A stretch of DNA of 64,000 nt, from assembly GCA_902790345.1 (NCBI GenBank), contig CADARO010000006.1:1-64000 (forward strand), read 5' to 3'. This document shows positions 11,355 to 20,023 of this stretch, in pieces. Made by a program: the position numbers and the translations under genes. A model generated the notes under the pieces. The model searched no databases and was not told the origin of the DNA. It saw nothing but the letters and a program-made list of their open reading frames with translations. Within the stretch, counting starts at the first letter, position 1, and every line of letters begins with the position of its first letter. The stretch is from an uncultured Eubacteriales bacterium. GTDB taxonomy: Bacteria; Bacillota; Clostridia; Christensenellales; Aristaeellaceae.

Positions 11355-11380
11355 GAAAGAGTGGGCATCCCCACTCTTTC
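11355..11380 (-). promoter_or_regulatory. Leader hairpin of the rimP-nusA-infB operon
   Basis: An 11-bp perfect stem (GAAAGAGTGGG with CCCACTCTTTC) and a 4-nt loop lies in the transcribed leader, 44 bp upstream of the first possible rimP ATG and about 50 nt after the predicted transcription start. The minus strand after it reads CTGTTGTATAC, so it has only a poor T tract. It could be an attenuator or a stabilising 5' hairpin. NusA autoregulation at such a site is inference only. Confidence 0.6.
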
Positions 11381-11437
11381 AACGCGTGCTTCTATGGCAG
11401 ATGCGCGAGCGTCATGATATGACACTCATGCAAAGCT

Positions 11438-11466
11438 ATTATACCACAGCCGTCATCCAAATACAA
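11438..11466 (-). promoter_or_regulatory. Sigma-A promoter of the rimP operon
   Basis: On the minus strand TTGTAT (11466-11461) and TATAAT (11443-11438) are separated by 17 bp, with an extended -10 TG one base before TATAAT. It precedes the leader hairpin and rimP. Confidence 0.85.
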
Positions 11467-11633
11467 CCATCTTTTGAAAAAATGCGGTGGAAAAGTGAAC
11501 CTTGTCCTCGAAATTTATGTTAAGATTCGCTTTTTCGCCCTCCGCCCCGCCCGGGGCCGCTGCGCGCCGCGCCGGGGTGTGATACAATGAACATGGGGCG
11601 CGGGTGAGCGCGCCGGAAAGGGGCGGCTTGACC

Positions 11634-13412
11634 ATGAAAAAGGCTTTTGAAACCATGACGCACAGGGTGGACTTCTGCGTGGTAGGCGGCGGGCTGGCGG
11701 GCCTGTGCGCCGCGGTGGCGGCGGCGCGCCACGGGGCGAAGGTGGCCCTGGTTCAGGAGCGGCCCATGCTGGGCGGCAATGCCTCCAGCGAGATCCGCAT
11801 GTGGGTGTGCGGGGCCCGGGGAAAGGATATGCTGGAAACCGGCCTCATTGAGGAGCTCATGCTGGAAAACCTCTACCGCAACCCGGACAAGAACTACTCC
11901 GTGTGGGACGGGATCCTGTACGAGATGGCCCGCAACGAGGAAAACATCCAGCTGCTGCTCAACTGCTCGGTGAACGAGTGCGAGATGAAGGACGGCCGCA
12001 TCGTCTCCGTGACCGGCTGGCAGATGACCACCCAGCGGTTTCACCGGGTGGAGGCGGCGCTGTTCGCCGACTGCTCCGGCGACAGCGTGCTGGCCCCCCT
12101 CTCCGGCGCGCAGACCCGCTGGGGCCGGGAGAGCGAGGCCCAGTTCGGTGAGAGCATCGGCCGGTCCGTTCCCCCGGGCGACCGGCAGACCATGGGCATG
12201 AGCTGCATGATCCAGGCCCGGGAGGAGAGCCGCCCCAGCGACTTCATCCCGCCCAAATGGGCCCAGCGCTTCACGCCGGAGGACCTGCCCCACCGGGTGC
12301 CGGACATGACCTGCCCCACCGAGAATTTCTGGTATCTGGAGCTGGGCGGCGACGGGGATTCCATCGCGGACACGGAGAAAAACCGGGACGAGCTGCTGCG
12401 CATCGCCTACGGCCTGTGGGATTTCGTGAAAAACGACCCCTCCATGCGGGGCGCAACCCGCAACTGGCGGCTGGACTGGGTGGGCATCCTGCCCGGCAAG
12501 CGGGAGAGCCGCCGCTACGTGGGCGACTACACCCTGACCCAGAACGACGTGCAGGCCGGCGGCCGGTTCGACGACATCGTCGCCTACGGCGGCTGGCCCA
12601 TGGACGACCACGACCCCCGGGGCTTCCGGAACACCGATCATCCCAACGTGAACTACCCTGCGCCCTCGCCCTACGGCATCCCCTACCGCTGCCTCTATTC
12701 AAAGGATGTGCCCAACCTGTTCTGCGCCGGGCGGAACATCTCCGTGACCCACTGGGCGCTGAGCTCCTGCCGGGTGATGGGCACCTGCGCGCTGCTGGGC
12801 CAGGCGGTGGGCACGGCGGCAGCCATCGCCGTCCGGGAAGGCTGCGGCCCCCGGGGCGTCTGCGAGGCGCACCTGGCCGAGCTCAAGCAGACCCTGATGG
12901 AGGACGACAGCTACCTGCCCTTCAACCGGCGCCGGATCCCCGAGCTGTCCCGCCGGGCGGCGCTGACCGGCGGCGAAGGCGTGGAAAACCTGCGAAACGG
13001 CCTGGACCGGCCCGTGGGCGAGGCCGACAACGGCTTCACCTGCCGTCCCGGCGACGTCATCGAATACCGCTTCGACGCGCCCAGCCAGGTGCGCCGCGCC
13101 CGCCTGGTGTGGGACAGCGAGCTCAACCGGGAGAGCATGCCCCGGGTGGGCGGGCGGCCCTTCGTACACAACATGATGTGCAACAAGCCGCTGAACATGG
13201 CGGATTTCCACGTGCCCCACGCGCTGACCCGCGCCTTCCGCCTCGAAGGTGTGCGGGAAGACGGCTCCACAGCGACCCTCTTTGAAACCGACGGGAACCA
13301 CCAGCGGCTCAACCGAATCCCCCTCTCCGGCACGTGGGCGGCGGTGCGGCTGATCCCCCTGGCCACCTGGGGCGCGGAGTTGGTTCACCTGTTCGCCTTC
13401 GACGTGGGCTGA
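11634..13412 (+). CDS. FAD-dependent oxidoreductase (FAD_oxidored family)
   Basis: 592 residues from ATG 11634, which has AAAGGGG about 10 nt upstream. N-terminal Rossmann motif GGGLAGLCAAVAAARHGAKV with the E of VQERP, then LGGNASSEIRMWVCGARG, the conserved stretch of the FAD_oxidored family. A second FAD contact region is RNISVTHWALSSCRVMGTCA near residue 370. The C-terminal 140 residues look like a separate beta domain. Family members occur in polysaccharide-degradation loci of Bacteroidetes and Firmicutes with unknown substrates. No signal peptide is seen, so it is cytoplasmic. A TACAAT element at 11583 with extended TG could be its -10. It converges on the GH35 gene; a common role in glycan use is inference. 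Confidence 0.82.
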   Translation: MKKAFETMTHRVDFCVVGGGLAGLCAAVAAARHGAKVALVQERPMLGGNASSEIRMWVCGARGKDMLETGLIEELMLENLYRNPDKNYSVWDGILYEMARNEENIQLLLNCSVNECEMKDGRIVSVTGWQMTTQRFHRVEAALFADCSGDSVLAPLSGAQTRWGRESEAQFGESIGRSVPPGDRQTMGMSCMIQAREESRPSDFIPPKWAQRFTPEDLPHRVPDMTCPTENFWYLELGGDGDSIADTEKNRDELLRIAYGLWDFVKNDPSMRGATRNWRLDWVGILPGKRESRRYVGDYTLTQNDVQAGGRFDDIVAYGGWPMDDHDPRGFRNTDHPNVNYPAPSPYGIPYRCLYSKDVPNLFCAGRNISVTHWALSSCRVMGTCALLGQAVGTAAAIAVREGCGPRGVCEAHLAELKQTLMEDDSYLPFNRRRIPELSRRAALTGGEGVENLRNGLDRPVGEADNGFTCRPGDVIEYRFDAPSQVRRARLVWDSELNRESMPRVGGRPFVHNMMCNKPLNMADFHVPHALTRAFRLEGVREDGSTATLFETDGNHQRLNRIPLSGTWAAVRLIPLATWGAELVHLFAFDVG

Positions 13413-13420
13413 CCGGGCGG

Positions 13421-15676
13421 TCACAGCGCGATCTCGTAGACCGGCTGCAGCCGCGCCGCCTTCAGATCCGCGATCAGCGCGGCGGCCTCTTCATTGCGCC
13501 CGGCCATGGCGGATTCCGCGTTCACCCGGGCGTCCCGCCGCAGGGGCGCGATGTTCAGCGTCAGCGCTTCCCCCGCCAGGCACTCCCGGTGGTCGGCCAG
13601 GCCGATTTCCCAGGTGGCGCCGTTGCAGAAGTTGTCACTGATCATCTCGTTGCCCAGGAACAGGGAGCCGATGTCGCCCCGATAGTCGATTTGCAGGCGC
13701 ACATCCCTGACGCCCGCCAGCGCGTCCTCCGGCAGGCGGATGATCCAGCGGTACGGCGCGGGATGCTCCACGGACGGCGTCAGCGCCCGCGCCTCGGTCT
13801 CCAGCCTGTAGGCCCCCAGCCCGTCCTCGTCCGCCAGGCGCCGGGCGGCCGTTTGGGCCAACAGGTCGGCGGGCCAGGCGTAAAGCGCGTTCTCCGCCCG
13901 GGTGGTCTCCAGCCGCAGCCCGCCCTTTTCATCCTCCAGCAGCGCCCCGTCGGTGAACACCAGGCCGCCGTTTTTCAAAAGGAACAGCCGGTTGGCCATG
14001 GCGCGGCTGAGCAGCAGCACATCCAGCGCCGTCTCCCCCTTGCGCACGGTGAACAGGGCCGCGTTCCGGCCCGTCTCCAGCGTCGCCTCGCCCATGACGC
14101 AGGCCTCTTCCTCGAAGGCGAAGGAGGCCTCCATGCCCTCCGGAACCAGGAACACATACAGCGCGCGGCCCTGAGCGGCGGTGCGCAGCAGGGGCTGGGC
14201 GCAGGCCCGCTTCAGCAGGATGCCGTCCATGTCGAAATTGAAGGGCAGCACGGCGTTCTCACCGGAGGCCAGGCTCAGGTCGAAGCGGATCGTCTCCTCC
14301 GCCGTCGCCAGCGCCACCGTATCACCCACCTTCGCGGGCGTCTCCCGGTGATCCTGGAAGTTGTTCACGAACAGGAAGCCGCGCTGTCCGTCGGTGCGGA
14401 CGGCAAAACGCAGGGTGGTCAGGTCGTTGGAGTCGATTTGCGACGCGCCCTCCGGCAGCACGGTCTCCATGGGGGCCAACCGCTGGCCGAAGCAAGCCGC
14501 GAACAGATGGAGCGCCTTGAGCCGGCTGTAGGACTCGCGAATCTGGCCGAACTCGCCCAGCGCGGCCTGATAATCATAGGAGCGCTTGGGCACCTGGGCC
14601 TCGTTCAGATACGCGCCGTCCTTGCCCATGGGATTGGTGCCCCCCTGGAACATGTAATAGCCCAGGAAGTTGCAGCCGGAGCCCAGCTTCACGTTGGCCA
14701 TGGCGTCCACGCTGCGGTAGTCCAGCTGGAAGCGGTAGTTGTAGCAGCACATCATGCCGCCGCCCATCTCGCAGCAGGCGTAGGGCCGCGTCTCCGGGTC
14801 ATAGGGCGGCCTGAAATCGTCGGCGTATCGCCTGCCGGCGTGGTGATAGTCCTCGTAGACGTAGCCCGGTGTGGCGGGATGCTCGCCGGTGTGGCTGTAG
14901 AAGATCCAGGGCCAGTAGGCGTAGCCGCCCCACAGCGGCATGATCCGGGGGGAATAGGCCGCGCCGCCCCAGGCGGTGGCGGTGAAAAACGCCGGCGTCA
15001 GCCCGCTGGCCAGCGCCGCCTCCCGAAGGGCCAGCAGGTATTTCTCCCCCTCGTCGCCGGCGAAGATCCACTCGTTCGATATGCCGGTGGTCATCTCCCA
15101 GGCGGCGGAGGAATGCATGTATTCGTTGTCCAGCTGCACGCCGATGACGGGGCCGCCGTCCCGGAAGAAGAGGCCCCGGACCTGCCGGCCGATCTCATCG
15201 TACAGCCGCCGCACATGGCGCATGAAGCCCTCGTTGGTGTGGCGCACCTCGAAGGGCTTGCCGTAGAGCCAGTCCGGCAGGCCGCCGTTGCGCGCCTCGC
15301 CGTGATTGAAGGGGCCGATCCGCAGGATGACGTACAGCCCGTGCTTTTGACACAGCGTCACGAACCGCCTGAGATCCCGGCGGCCGGTGAAGTCGAACTC
15401 GCCCTCCCGCTCCTCGATGTGGTTCCAGAAAAGATAGGTGGACACGATGTTGACGCCGCCCATGCGCATCTTGATGAGTTCGTCCTCCCAGCGGCGCTCG
15501 TCCATGCGGCTGTAGTGAAACTCGCCGGAAACCGGGAAGAAGGGGCGTCCGTCCTTTTCCAGATAGAAATTGTTGAAGGAGAGCGTCGTGCCGTCCTTCG
15601 AGACGCCGGCGAAGTCCTCGCCCAGTGAACGGACGGGGGAGGCGTGGTAATCCTTCAGGTTGATCTCATAGCGCAT
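13421..15676 (-). CDS. Family 35 glycoside hydrolase (beta-galactosidase-like)
   Basis: 751 residues. The TIM barrel shows GH35 hallmarks: SGEFHYSRMDERRWEDEL, YLFWNHIEEREGEFDF, LRIGPFNHGEARNGGLPDWL, and QLDNEYMH, whose E185 is the expected acid/base. The nucleophile is probably E303 in CCEMGGG. The sequence around both is variant compared with classical GH35 (for example QLDNEYMH rather than QIENEYG), so the substrate may not be simple galactosides. No signal peptide, hence intracellular. C-terminal half is beta-rich. It converges with the FAD oxidoreductase with 8 bp between stops. Its start has an AAGGACA SD about 7 nt upstream. Confidence 0.85.
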   Translation of the reverse strand: MRYEINLKDYHASPVRSLGEDFAGVSKDGTTLSFNNFYLEKDGRPFFPVSGEFHYSRMDERRWEDELIKMRMGGVNIVSTYLFWNHIEEREGEFDFTGRRDLRRFVTLCQKHGLYVILRIGPFNHGEARNGGLPDWLYGKPFEVRHTNEGFMRHVRRLYDEIGRQVRGLFFRDGGPVIGVQLDNEYMHSSAAWEMTTGISNEWIFAGDEGEKYLLALREAALASGLTPAFFTATAWGGAAYSPRIMPLWGGYAYWPWIFYSHTGEHPATPGYVYEDYHHAGRRYADDFRPPYDPETRPYACCEMGGGMMCCYNYRFQLDYRSVDAMANVKLGSGCNFLGYYMFQGGTNPMGKDGAYLNEAQVPKRSYDYQAALGEFGQIRESYSRLKALHLFAACFGQRLAPMETVLPEGASQIDSNDLTTLRFAVRTDGQRGFLFVNNFQDHRETPAKVGDTVALATAEETIRFDLSLASGENAVLPFNFDMDGILLKRACAQPLLRTAAQGRALYVFLVPEGMEASFAFEEEACVMGEATLETGRNAALFTVRKGETALDVLLLSRAMANRLFLLKNGGLVFTDGALLEDEKGGLRLETTRAENALYAWPADLLAQTAARRLADEDGLGAYRLETEARALTPSVEHPAPYRWIIRLPEDALAGVRDVRLQIDYRGDIGSLFLGNEMISDNFCNGATWEIGLADHRECLAGEALTLNIAPLRRDARVNAESAMAGRNEEAAALIADLKAARLQPVYEIAL

Positions 15677-15830
15677 ATCTCATTGTCCTTTCCCAGTCGG
15701 CCGCGCCGCTTTTTCGTTGGGTATATCATACACGATTTTTTCCTCCATCTCAAGACCGGGGATTGCGCCGGAGCCGGAATCTGATATAATATTTCCATAG
15801 AAAATCATCGGAAAGGCAGGTCTAGCCCAC

Positions 15831-16674
15831 ATGACGGACGCGCGGGAGCTGAGCGAGCTGTTTTTCAGGAATTTTCCCCTGGCGGTGCGGGAGGAGGAGA
15901 CCGTGCTGCGCATTCTCGGCCACCGGGACAACCGGGTGCTGGCCCGGCGGGGTGGCGCACCGGCGGCAGGGCCTGGGCGCGGCGCTGCTGGCGGAGACCG
16001 AGGGACTCATCAGGGCGGCGGGCTACCGGCGCGTGGTGGTGGGCGCGGGCGAGGACTACCTCACCCCCGGCGTGCCCACATCGAAGCGCTACTACCCGGC
16101 GGAGAATGAGGCGCTGTACCCCGGCCTCACGGAGGAGGCCAGCCGCTTCTTTGAAAAGCGCGGCTACACGCACAGCTGGGACTGTAACTGCTTCGACATG
16201 CGCCTGACCCTGGCCGATTGGAACCCGCCGGCCTGGCGGAACGGCATGGCGCTGGATGGCGCGGTCTACCGCTGGGCGGAGCCGGAAGACCGGGCGGCGG
16301 CCTGCGCCTGCGTGGAGGACGCCTGGCCCGAGTTCACCCGCTACTATAAAAGCGAATCCCTCTACGGCGGCGACCCGGCCCGGCGGGTGATGATCGCTGA
16401 GGTGGGCGGCCTCGTCGCCGGAGCGCTGATGGTGTCGCTGGAGGCGGAGGGGCCGGGGCTGGGCAGCGTGGGCTGCACGGCGGTGCGGCCCGCCTTCCGG
16501 GGGCGGCACATCGCCGTGAATCTGGTCAGGCTGTCCACCGCCCATCTGAAGGCCTCCAGCATGAGGGACGCCTTCCTGGGCTACACCTATTCCGGGCTGG
16601 ATCACATGTACGGCTACGCGGGCTACAAAATCTGCGCCTACTACATGATGGCGGAGAAGCGCTTCGAGGCGTGA
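15831..16674 (+). pseudogene. Two-domain GNAT acetyltransferase with internal deletion and frameshift
   Basis: The reading frame from ATG 15831 encodes a normal start (ELFFRNFPLAVREEETVLRI...DNRVLARR), but at about 15948 the homology jumps to the frame starting GTG 15952, which opens with the acetyl-CoA-binding signature VAHRRQGLGAALL and continues to a full C-terminal domain ending at 16674. Between DNRVLARR and VAHRRQGLG a GNAT protein should have roughly 25-35 residues (beta strands 2-4), which are missing, and the two parts are in different frames. Either the gene is broken or the assembly lost a short segment. The second part alone (240 residues) could be expressed only if GTG 15952 worked, without a good SD. 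An intact GH43-like gene follows 16 bp later. Confidence 0.7.
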
Positions 16675-16690
16675 GCGGGGAGGAGTCGCC

Positions 16691-17689
16691 ATGGACATTT
16701 CGCATCTCATCACACCCTACAAATACGGCCGGCCGGTGCTCACCGGCTCGGGCCGGGCCGGCTCATACGACCGGCTGGCGGTGGACTGCCCCACCGTGTT
16801 CTCCCACAACGGGCGATTCTACATGATGCACGTGGGCTTCGACGGCGTGGGCTACCAGACCGGGCTGGCGGTGTCGGATGACCTGGTCCACTGGGAAAAG
16901 CGGGGCGTCATGCTGCGGCGGGGCACCAACAGGGCCTGGGACCGGGTGGGCATGGCGGCCACTACCGTCCTGATGGATAAGGACCTGTACGGCGGCAACC
17001 GGCTGAGGAAGTGGCATGGCCGCTACTGGCTGATGTATCACTCCTATCCCGGCGAGGGCTATGAGGCCGGCTCCGCGGAGGTGGGCCTGGCCTGGACGGA
17101 GGACGAAAACCTGATGGACTGGCGCTTCGCCGGGGAGCCGGTGTTCTCCTGGCGAGATGGGGCGGCCTGGGAAAAGGGCGGGCTTTACAAGACCGACCTG
17201 ACAGAGCGGGACGGGCGGTTCTACCTGTTCTACAACGCCAAGGAGAAGGATTCGGAGGGCTGGACGGAGCAGACCGGGCTGGCGGTGTCGGAGGATCTCC
17301 TCCACTGGACGCGGCCCTTCGACCATCCGGTGCTGCCCGTCACGCCGGGGGTCTGGGACAGCGTGTTCGCCTCCGACCCGCAGGTGTTTTTCGATTCAAA
17401 GGCGGGCCGGTGGGTGATGTTCTACTACGGGCTGGGCAACCTGTCCGCCTGCGAGGGGCTGGCGGTGTCGGAAGATCTGCTCCACTGGGAAAAATTTCCC
17501 GCCCCCATCCTGACCATCGGCGCGAAAAACACCCTGGACGCCACCTACGCCCACAAGCCCGGCGTCATCTGGGCGGACGGGGCGCTGTATCACTTCTACT
17601 GCGCCTGCCGCCCTCACCGGGCAGGCGACCTGGCGGACAACGGCGGTGAGTTCCGCTGCGTCACCGTGGCCCGGACCCGGCCCTGGTGA
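16691..17689 (+). CDS. GH43/GH32-like five-bladed beta-propeller glycosidase
   Basis: 332 residues with repeated propeller-type motifs: VSDDLVHWEKRG near 64, VSEDLLHWTRP near 202, VSEDLLHWEKFP near 262, which are the blade signatures of the GH43/GH32/GH130 superfamily. Candidate acidic residues include D34 (RLAVDCPTVF), D176 region (LYKTDLTERDGRF) and D234 (FASDPQVFFD). No signal peptide, so cytoplasmic. Related genes in Firmicutes are annotated only as glycosidases or GH43-like; the substrate is not predictable. Lies 16 bp after the damaged GNAT gene with GGGGAGGAG as SD, probably co-transcribed. Confidence 0.78.
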   Translation: MDISHLITPYKYGRPVLTGSGRAGSYDRLAVDCPTVFSHNGRFYMMHVGFDGVGYQTGLAVSDDLVHWEKRGVMLRRGTNRAWDRVGMAATTVLMDKDLYGGNRLRKWHGRYWLMYHSYPGEGYEAGSAEVGLAWTEDENLMDWRFAGEPVFSWRDGAAWEKGGLYKTDLTERDGRFYLFYNAKEKDSEGWTEQTGLAVSEDLLHWTRPFDHPVLPVTPGVWDSVFASDPQVFFDSKAGRWVMFYYGLGNLSACEGLAVSEDLLHWEKFPAPILTIGAKNTLDATYAHKPGVIWADGALYHFYCACRPHRAGDLADNGGEFRCVTVARTRPW

Positions 17690-17748
17690 GCCGGATTCTG
17701 TTTTCGCGAAACCGCGCATAGACTTTCCCTGTGAAGGGAGGAAGGACG

Positions 17749-18033
17749 ATGCGCGAACAGACGAACAACGAGCCCCTCATGCCCCACAGCCTGGAGCTCA
17801 CCGAGCGGAAGAAGGCGGTGGTGCGGGGGGTGCAGGCGGTGGACAGCTTCAACGAGCAGATGGTGACCCTCATCACCACGGGCGGCGCGCTGACCCTGCT
17901 GGGCAGCGGGCTGCACGTGTCGCACCTGAGCCTGGAGGAGGGGCAGCTGCTGGTGGAGGGGGAGATCGCGGCGCTGGAGTACGACAGCGCGCCCCGGGGG
18001 CGAAGCTCCTTCCTGCGCCGCCTCGCCCGGTGA
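17749..18033 (+). CDS. yabP: Sporulation protein YabP
   Basis: 94 residues from ATG 17749 with GGGAGGA upstream. The sequence PHSLELTERKKAVVRGVQAVDSFNEQMVTLITTGG matches the YabP/YqfC family; it continues as a short beta-rich domain (LTLLGSGLHVSHLSLEEGQL). YabP is needed for sporulation in Bacillus and lies next to yabQ and divIC there, the same order as here. Located 7 bp before yabQ. Confidence 0.9.
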   Translation: MREQTNNEPLMPHSLELTERKKAVVRGVQAVDSFNEQMVTLITTGGALTLLGSGLHVSHLSLEEGQLLVEGEIAALEYDSAPRGRSSFLRRLAR

Positions 18034-18039
18034 GGCCCT

Positions 18040-18408
18040 ATGCTGTTCTACACCGCCGGACAGAGCGCCGCCTTCCTCCTCATGCTGGCCTGCGGGCTGC
18101 GGCTGGGCCTTTTGTGGGACTTCTTCCGGCTGCTGCGCCGCCTGTTTCAGCCGGGGCCGCTGCTGTCGCTGGGGCTGGATCTGTTCTTCGGCGCGGGGGC
18201 GGCGGCGCTGCTGTGGGCCTCGCTGCTGGGGGCGCTGGAGGGGGAGCTTCGGCTGTACGCGCTGATGGGCGCGCTGTGCGGCTTCCTGCTCTACGGCGCC
18301 ACCCTCTCCCGGCTGCTGGCCCTGCTGGCCCGAAAGGTCGTCCGGGGACTGCGAGCCGCCGGGCAGGCCCTGTCCCGCCGCGCTTTCGTGAAAAAATTGT
18401 TGAAGTAG
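18040..18408 (+). CDS. yabQ: Spore cortex protein YabQ
   Basis: 122 residues with three or four membrane segments (FLLMLACGLRLGLLWDFF, LGLDLFFGAGAAALLWASLL, LYALMGALCGFLLYGATL). The GLRLGLLWDFFRLLRR motif is typical of YabQ, which is required for spore cortex formation and sits in the outer forespore membrane. It follows yabP directly and precedes divIC. Confidence 0.88.
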   Translation: MLFYTAGQSAAFLLMLACGLRLGLLWDFFRLLRRLFQPGPLLSLGLDLFFGAGAAALLWASLLGALEGELRLYALMGALCGFLLYGATLSRLLALLARKVVRGLRAAGQALSRRAFVKKLLK

Positions 18409-18482
18409 CGGCAGGACTTACGCTGTCCCTCGCAGAATACAGTATTTATGTCATCATTCATACAATGGGAGGCGCGAAGCGC

Positions 18483-18785
18483 GTGAGTCATTACTTTCAG
18501 ACAGTCCGCCCGCGATTCTGGGTGTTCCTGTTCGCGGGGCTTTTGTGCGCGCTGATCGCGCTGTACGTGGTGCAGCAGAACTACATCAGCCGCCAGGAGG
18601 AGACCATCGCCGGCCTGAGCGAGGAATACGCCGCGCTGCAGGAGGCTTCCTCCGAGCTGGAGGAGAAGATCAACTATACCTACACCGATGAATACATCGA
18701 GCGCGAGGCCCGGGGCAAGCTGGGCCTGATCTACGAGGACGAGACGCTGTATCAGTCCAGCGGCGCCGGCGCGGACGGCCCGTAA
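18483..18785 (+). CDS. divIC: Septum formation initiator DivIC/FtsB family
   Basis: 100 residues from GTG 18483, chosen for GGGAGG ending 10 nt upstream; an in-frame ATG at 18465 lies before that SD. One N-terminal membrane segment (WVFLFAGLLCALIALYVV, residues about 13-30) followed by a coiled coil (ISRQEETIAGLSEEYAALQEASSELEEKI) and the FtsB/DivIC end EYIEREARGKLGLIYEDE. DivIC is a divisome component acting with FtsL. Third gene of yabP-yabQ-divIC, followed by a terminator. Confidence 0.9.
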   Translation: MSHYFQTVRPRFWVFLFAGLLCALIALYVVQQNYISRQEETIAGLSEEYAALQEASSELEEKINYTYTDEYIEREARGKLGLIYEDETLYQSSGAGADGP

Positions 18786-18798
18786 CGCGGAGCGCTTT

Positions 18799-18833
18799 CG
18801 CCTCTCTTCATCCGAAGAGGGGCGCGTTTCTTT
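18799..18833 (+). terminator. Intrinsic terminator after divIC
   Basis: An 11-bp stem (CGCCTCTCTTC with GAAGAGGGGCG, one G-U pair), loop ATCC, then CGTTTCTTT. It ends the yabP-yabQ-divIC unit and lies just before the SD of the DUF2974 gene. Confidence 0.85.
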
Positions 18834-18848
18834 ATGAGGAGGTTTCCC

Positions 18849-19970
18849 ATGGACAACCTGAGGGATTACATCGGCTGGATGGGCGATTACGACTTCGACC
18901 GGGTGCCCTTCGGCGAGGTGGACGCGCTGATCCTGTGCCTGATCGCCTATTACGACCTGTCCGCCCTGTTTGGCCCGCCGCGCCCGGAAGAGACGACGCT
19001 GCGGGAGGGCCTTGCGCCGATCGAACAAGGCGCCTGCCCCTTCACCGCCTTTGCCCCGCGGGACATGGACTACGCCGCCTTTCTGCGGGAAGCCGCCGCC
19101 TCCGCCCGTTATGGCGATCTCATCCTCTCCGATTATGAGGACATCGCCCGGGCCGACCCGCCCCTGCAGTTCGCGGCGGTCTCCTTCCGCTTCGGCGATT
19201 TCACCTTCATCGCCTATCGCGGCACCGATCTGACCCTCGCCGGCTGGCGGGAGGACTTTATGATCAGCTTCACCGCCACCGAGGCGCAGACTCTGGCGGC
19301 GGATTACGCCGCCCGGCGCACGGCCCGGGGCGGGCGCTTCCGGCTGGGCGGCCACTCGAAGGGCGGCAACCTGGCGCTCTTCGCCGCCTGCGCCCTGTCG
19401 GAGGAGGCCTGGAGCCGCGTGGAAACAGTGTATCTTCTGGACAGTCCCGGCCTATGTCCCGGCATGATGGACGAGGCCCGAGTGGAGCGCGTGAAGCCCC
19501 GGGCTGTGGCCATCGACCCGGTGTTCAGCGTGGTGGGCAAGCTGTTCGAGCTGGACGCCGTTCAGCGAAGGGTGGCGAAATCCTCCGGCTTCAGCCTGTT
19601 GCAGCACAGCCTGGGCAGCTGGGGCGTGGATCACGGCCGTCTTGCCCAGGCCAAGGCCCACGACCCCGCCAGCCGCTGGATCGACGAGGTGCTTCGCCAG
19701 TGGATCGACGGCATCCCCCAGGAGCGGCGGGCGCTGTTTGTCAGCGAGCTGTTCGACGCGCTGTCCGCCGGCGGCGCGGTCACCCTGGCCGACATCCTGA
19801 AGGCCGGGCCGGCGGGGTTCCGGGCCATCCTGGCGGGGCTTCTCAAGACCAGCCCCGCCGTCAAGCTCACCGCCGCCGAGCTGCCCATGCGGGCGCTGCT
19901 GGGCGAGAGCTACGACCGGCTGGCCGGCCGCATCTTCCCCAGGGAAGGAAACAGGACATCGCCCCGATAA
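18849..19970 (+). CDS. DUF2974 (Mbeg1-like) alpha/beta-hydrolase family protein
   Basis: 373 residues from ATG 18849, which has GAGGAGG 6 nt upstream. The hydrolase core shows FIAYRGTDLTLAGWREDF and the nucleophile elbow GHSKGGNLALFAA near residue 170, the DUF2974 pattern (related to class 3 lipases). No signal peptide. The serine of GHSKG is the likely nucleophile; the substrate is unknown. It stands alone between two terminators, immediately downstream of the division gene. Confidence 0.82.
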   Translation: MDNLRDYIGWMGDYDFDRVPFGEVDALILCLIAYYDLSALFGPPRPEETTLREGLAPIEQGACPFTAFAPRDMDYAAFLREAAASARYGDLILSDYEDIARADPPLQFAAVSFRFGDFTFIAYRGTDLTLAGWREDFMISFTATEAQTLAADYAARRTARGGRFRLGGHSKGGNLALFAACALSEEAWSRVETVYLLDSPGLCPGMMDEARVERVKPRAVAIDPVFSVVGKLFELDAVQRRVAKSSGFSLLQHSLGSWGVDHGRLAQAKAHDPASRWIDEVLRQWIDGIPQERRALFVSELFDALSAGGAVTLADILKAGPAGFRAILAGLLKTSPAVKLTAAELPMRALLGESYDRLAGRIFPREGNRTSPR

Positions 19971-20010
19971 AACGTCCGCCGCGCGATATTGTTCGCGCGG
20001 CGGACGTTTT
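19969..20010. terminator. Bidirectional intrinsic terminator
   Basis: An 18-bp perfect stem (19969-19986 with 19993-20010, a GTCCGCCGCGCG-type core) and a 6-nt loop, flanked by A4 on the left arm and T4 plus ATT on the right. The left arm overlaps the stop codon of the DUF2974 gene. It separates two convergent genes and can serve both strands. Confidence 0.93.
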
Positions 20011-20023
20011 ATTCTCCTGACAT

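Noticed and set aside
11355..11380. Leader hairpin as a strong intrinsic terminator
   Set aside because: The stem is perfect but no T tract follows in the direction of transcription, so only partial control is plausible.
18437..18470. A sigma-E-like promoter (CATACAAT with GAATACAG upstream) before divIC
   Set aside because: The -10 would lie so close to the GTG start that the transcript would lack the SD; spacing to the -35 is also too long.
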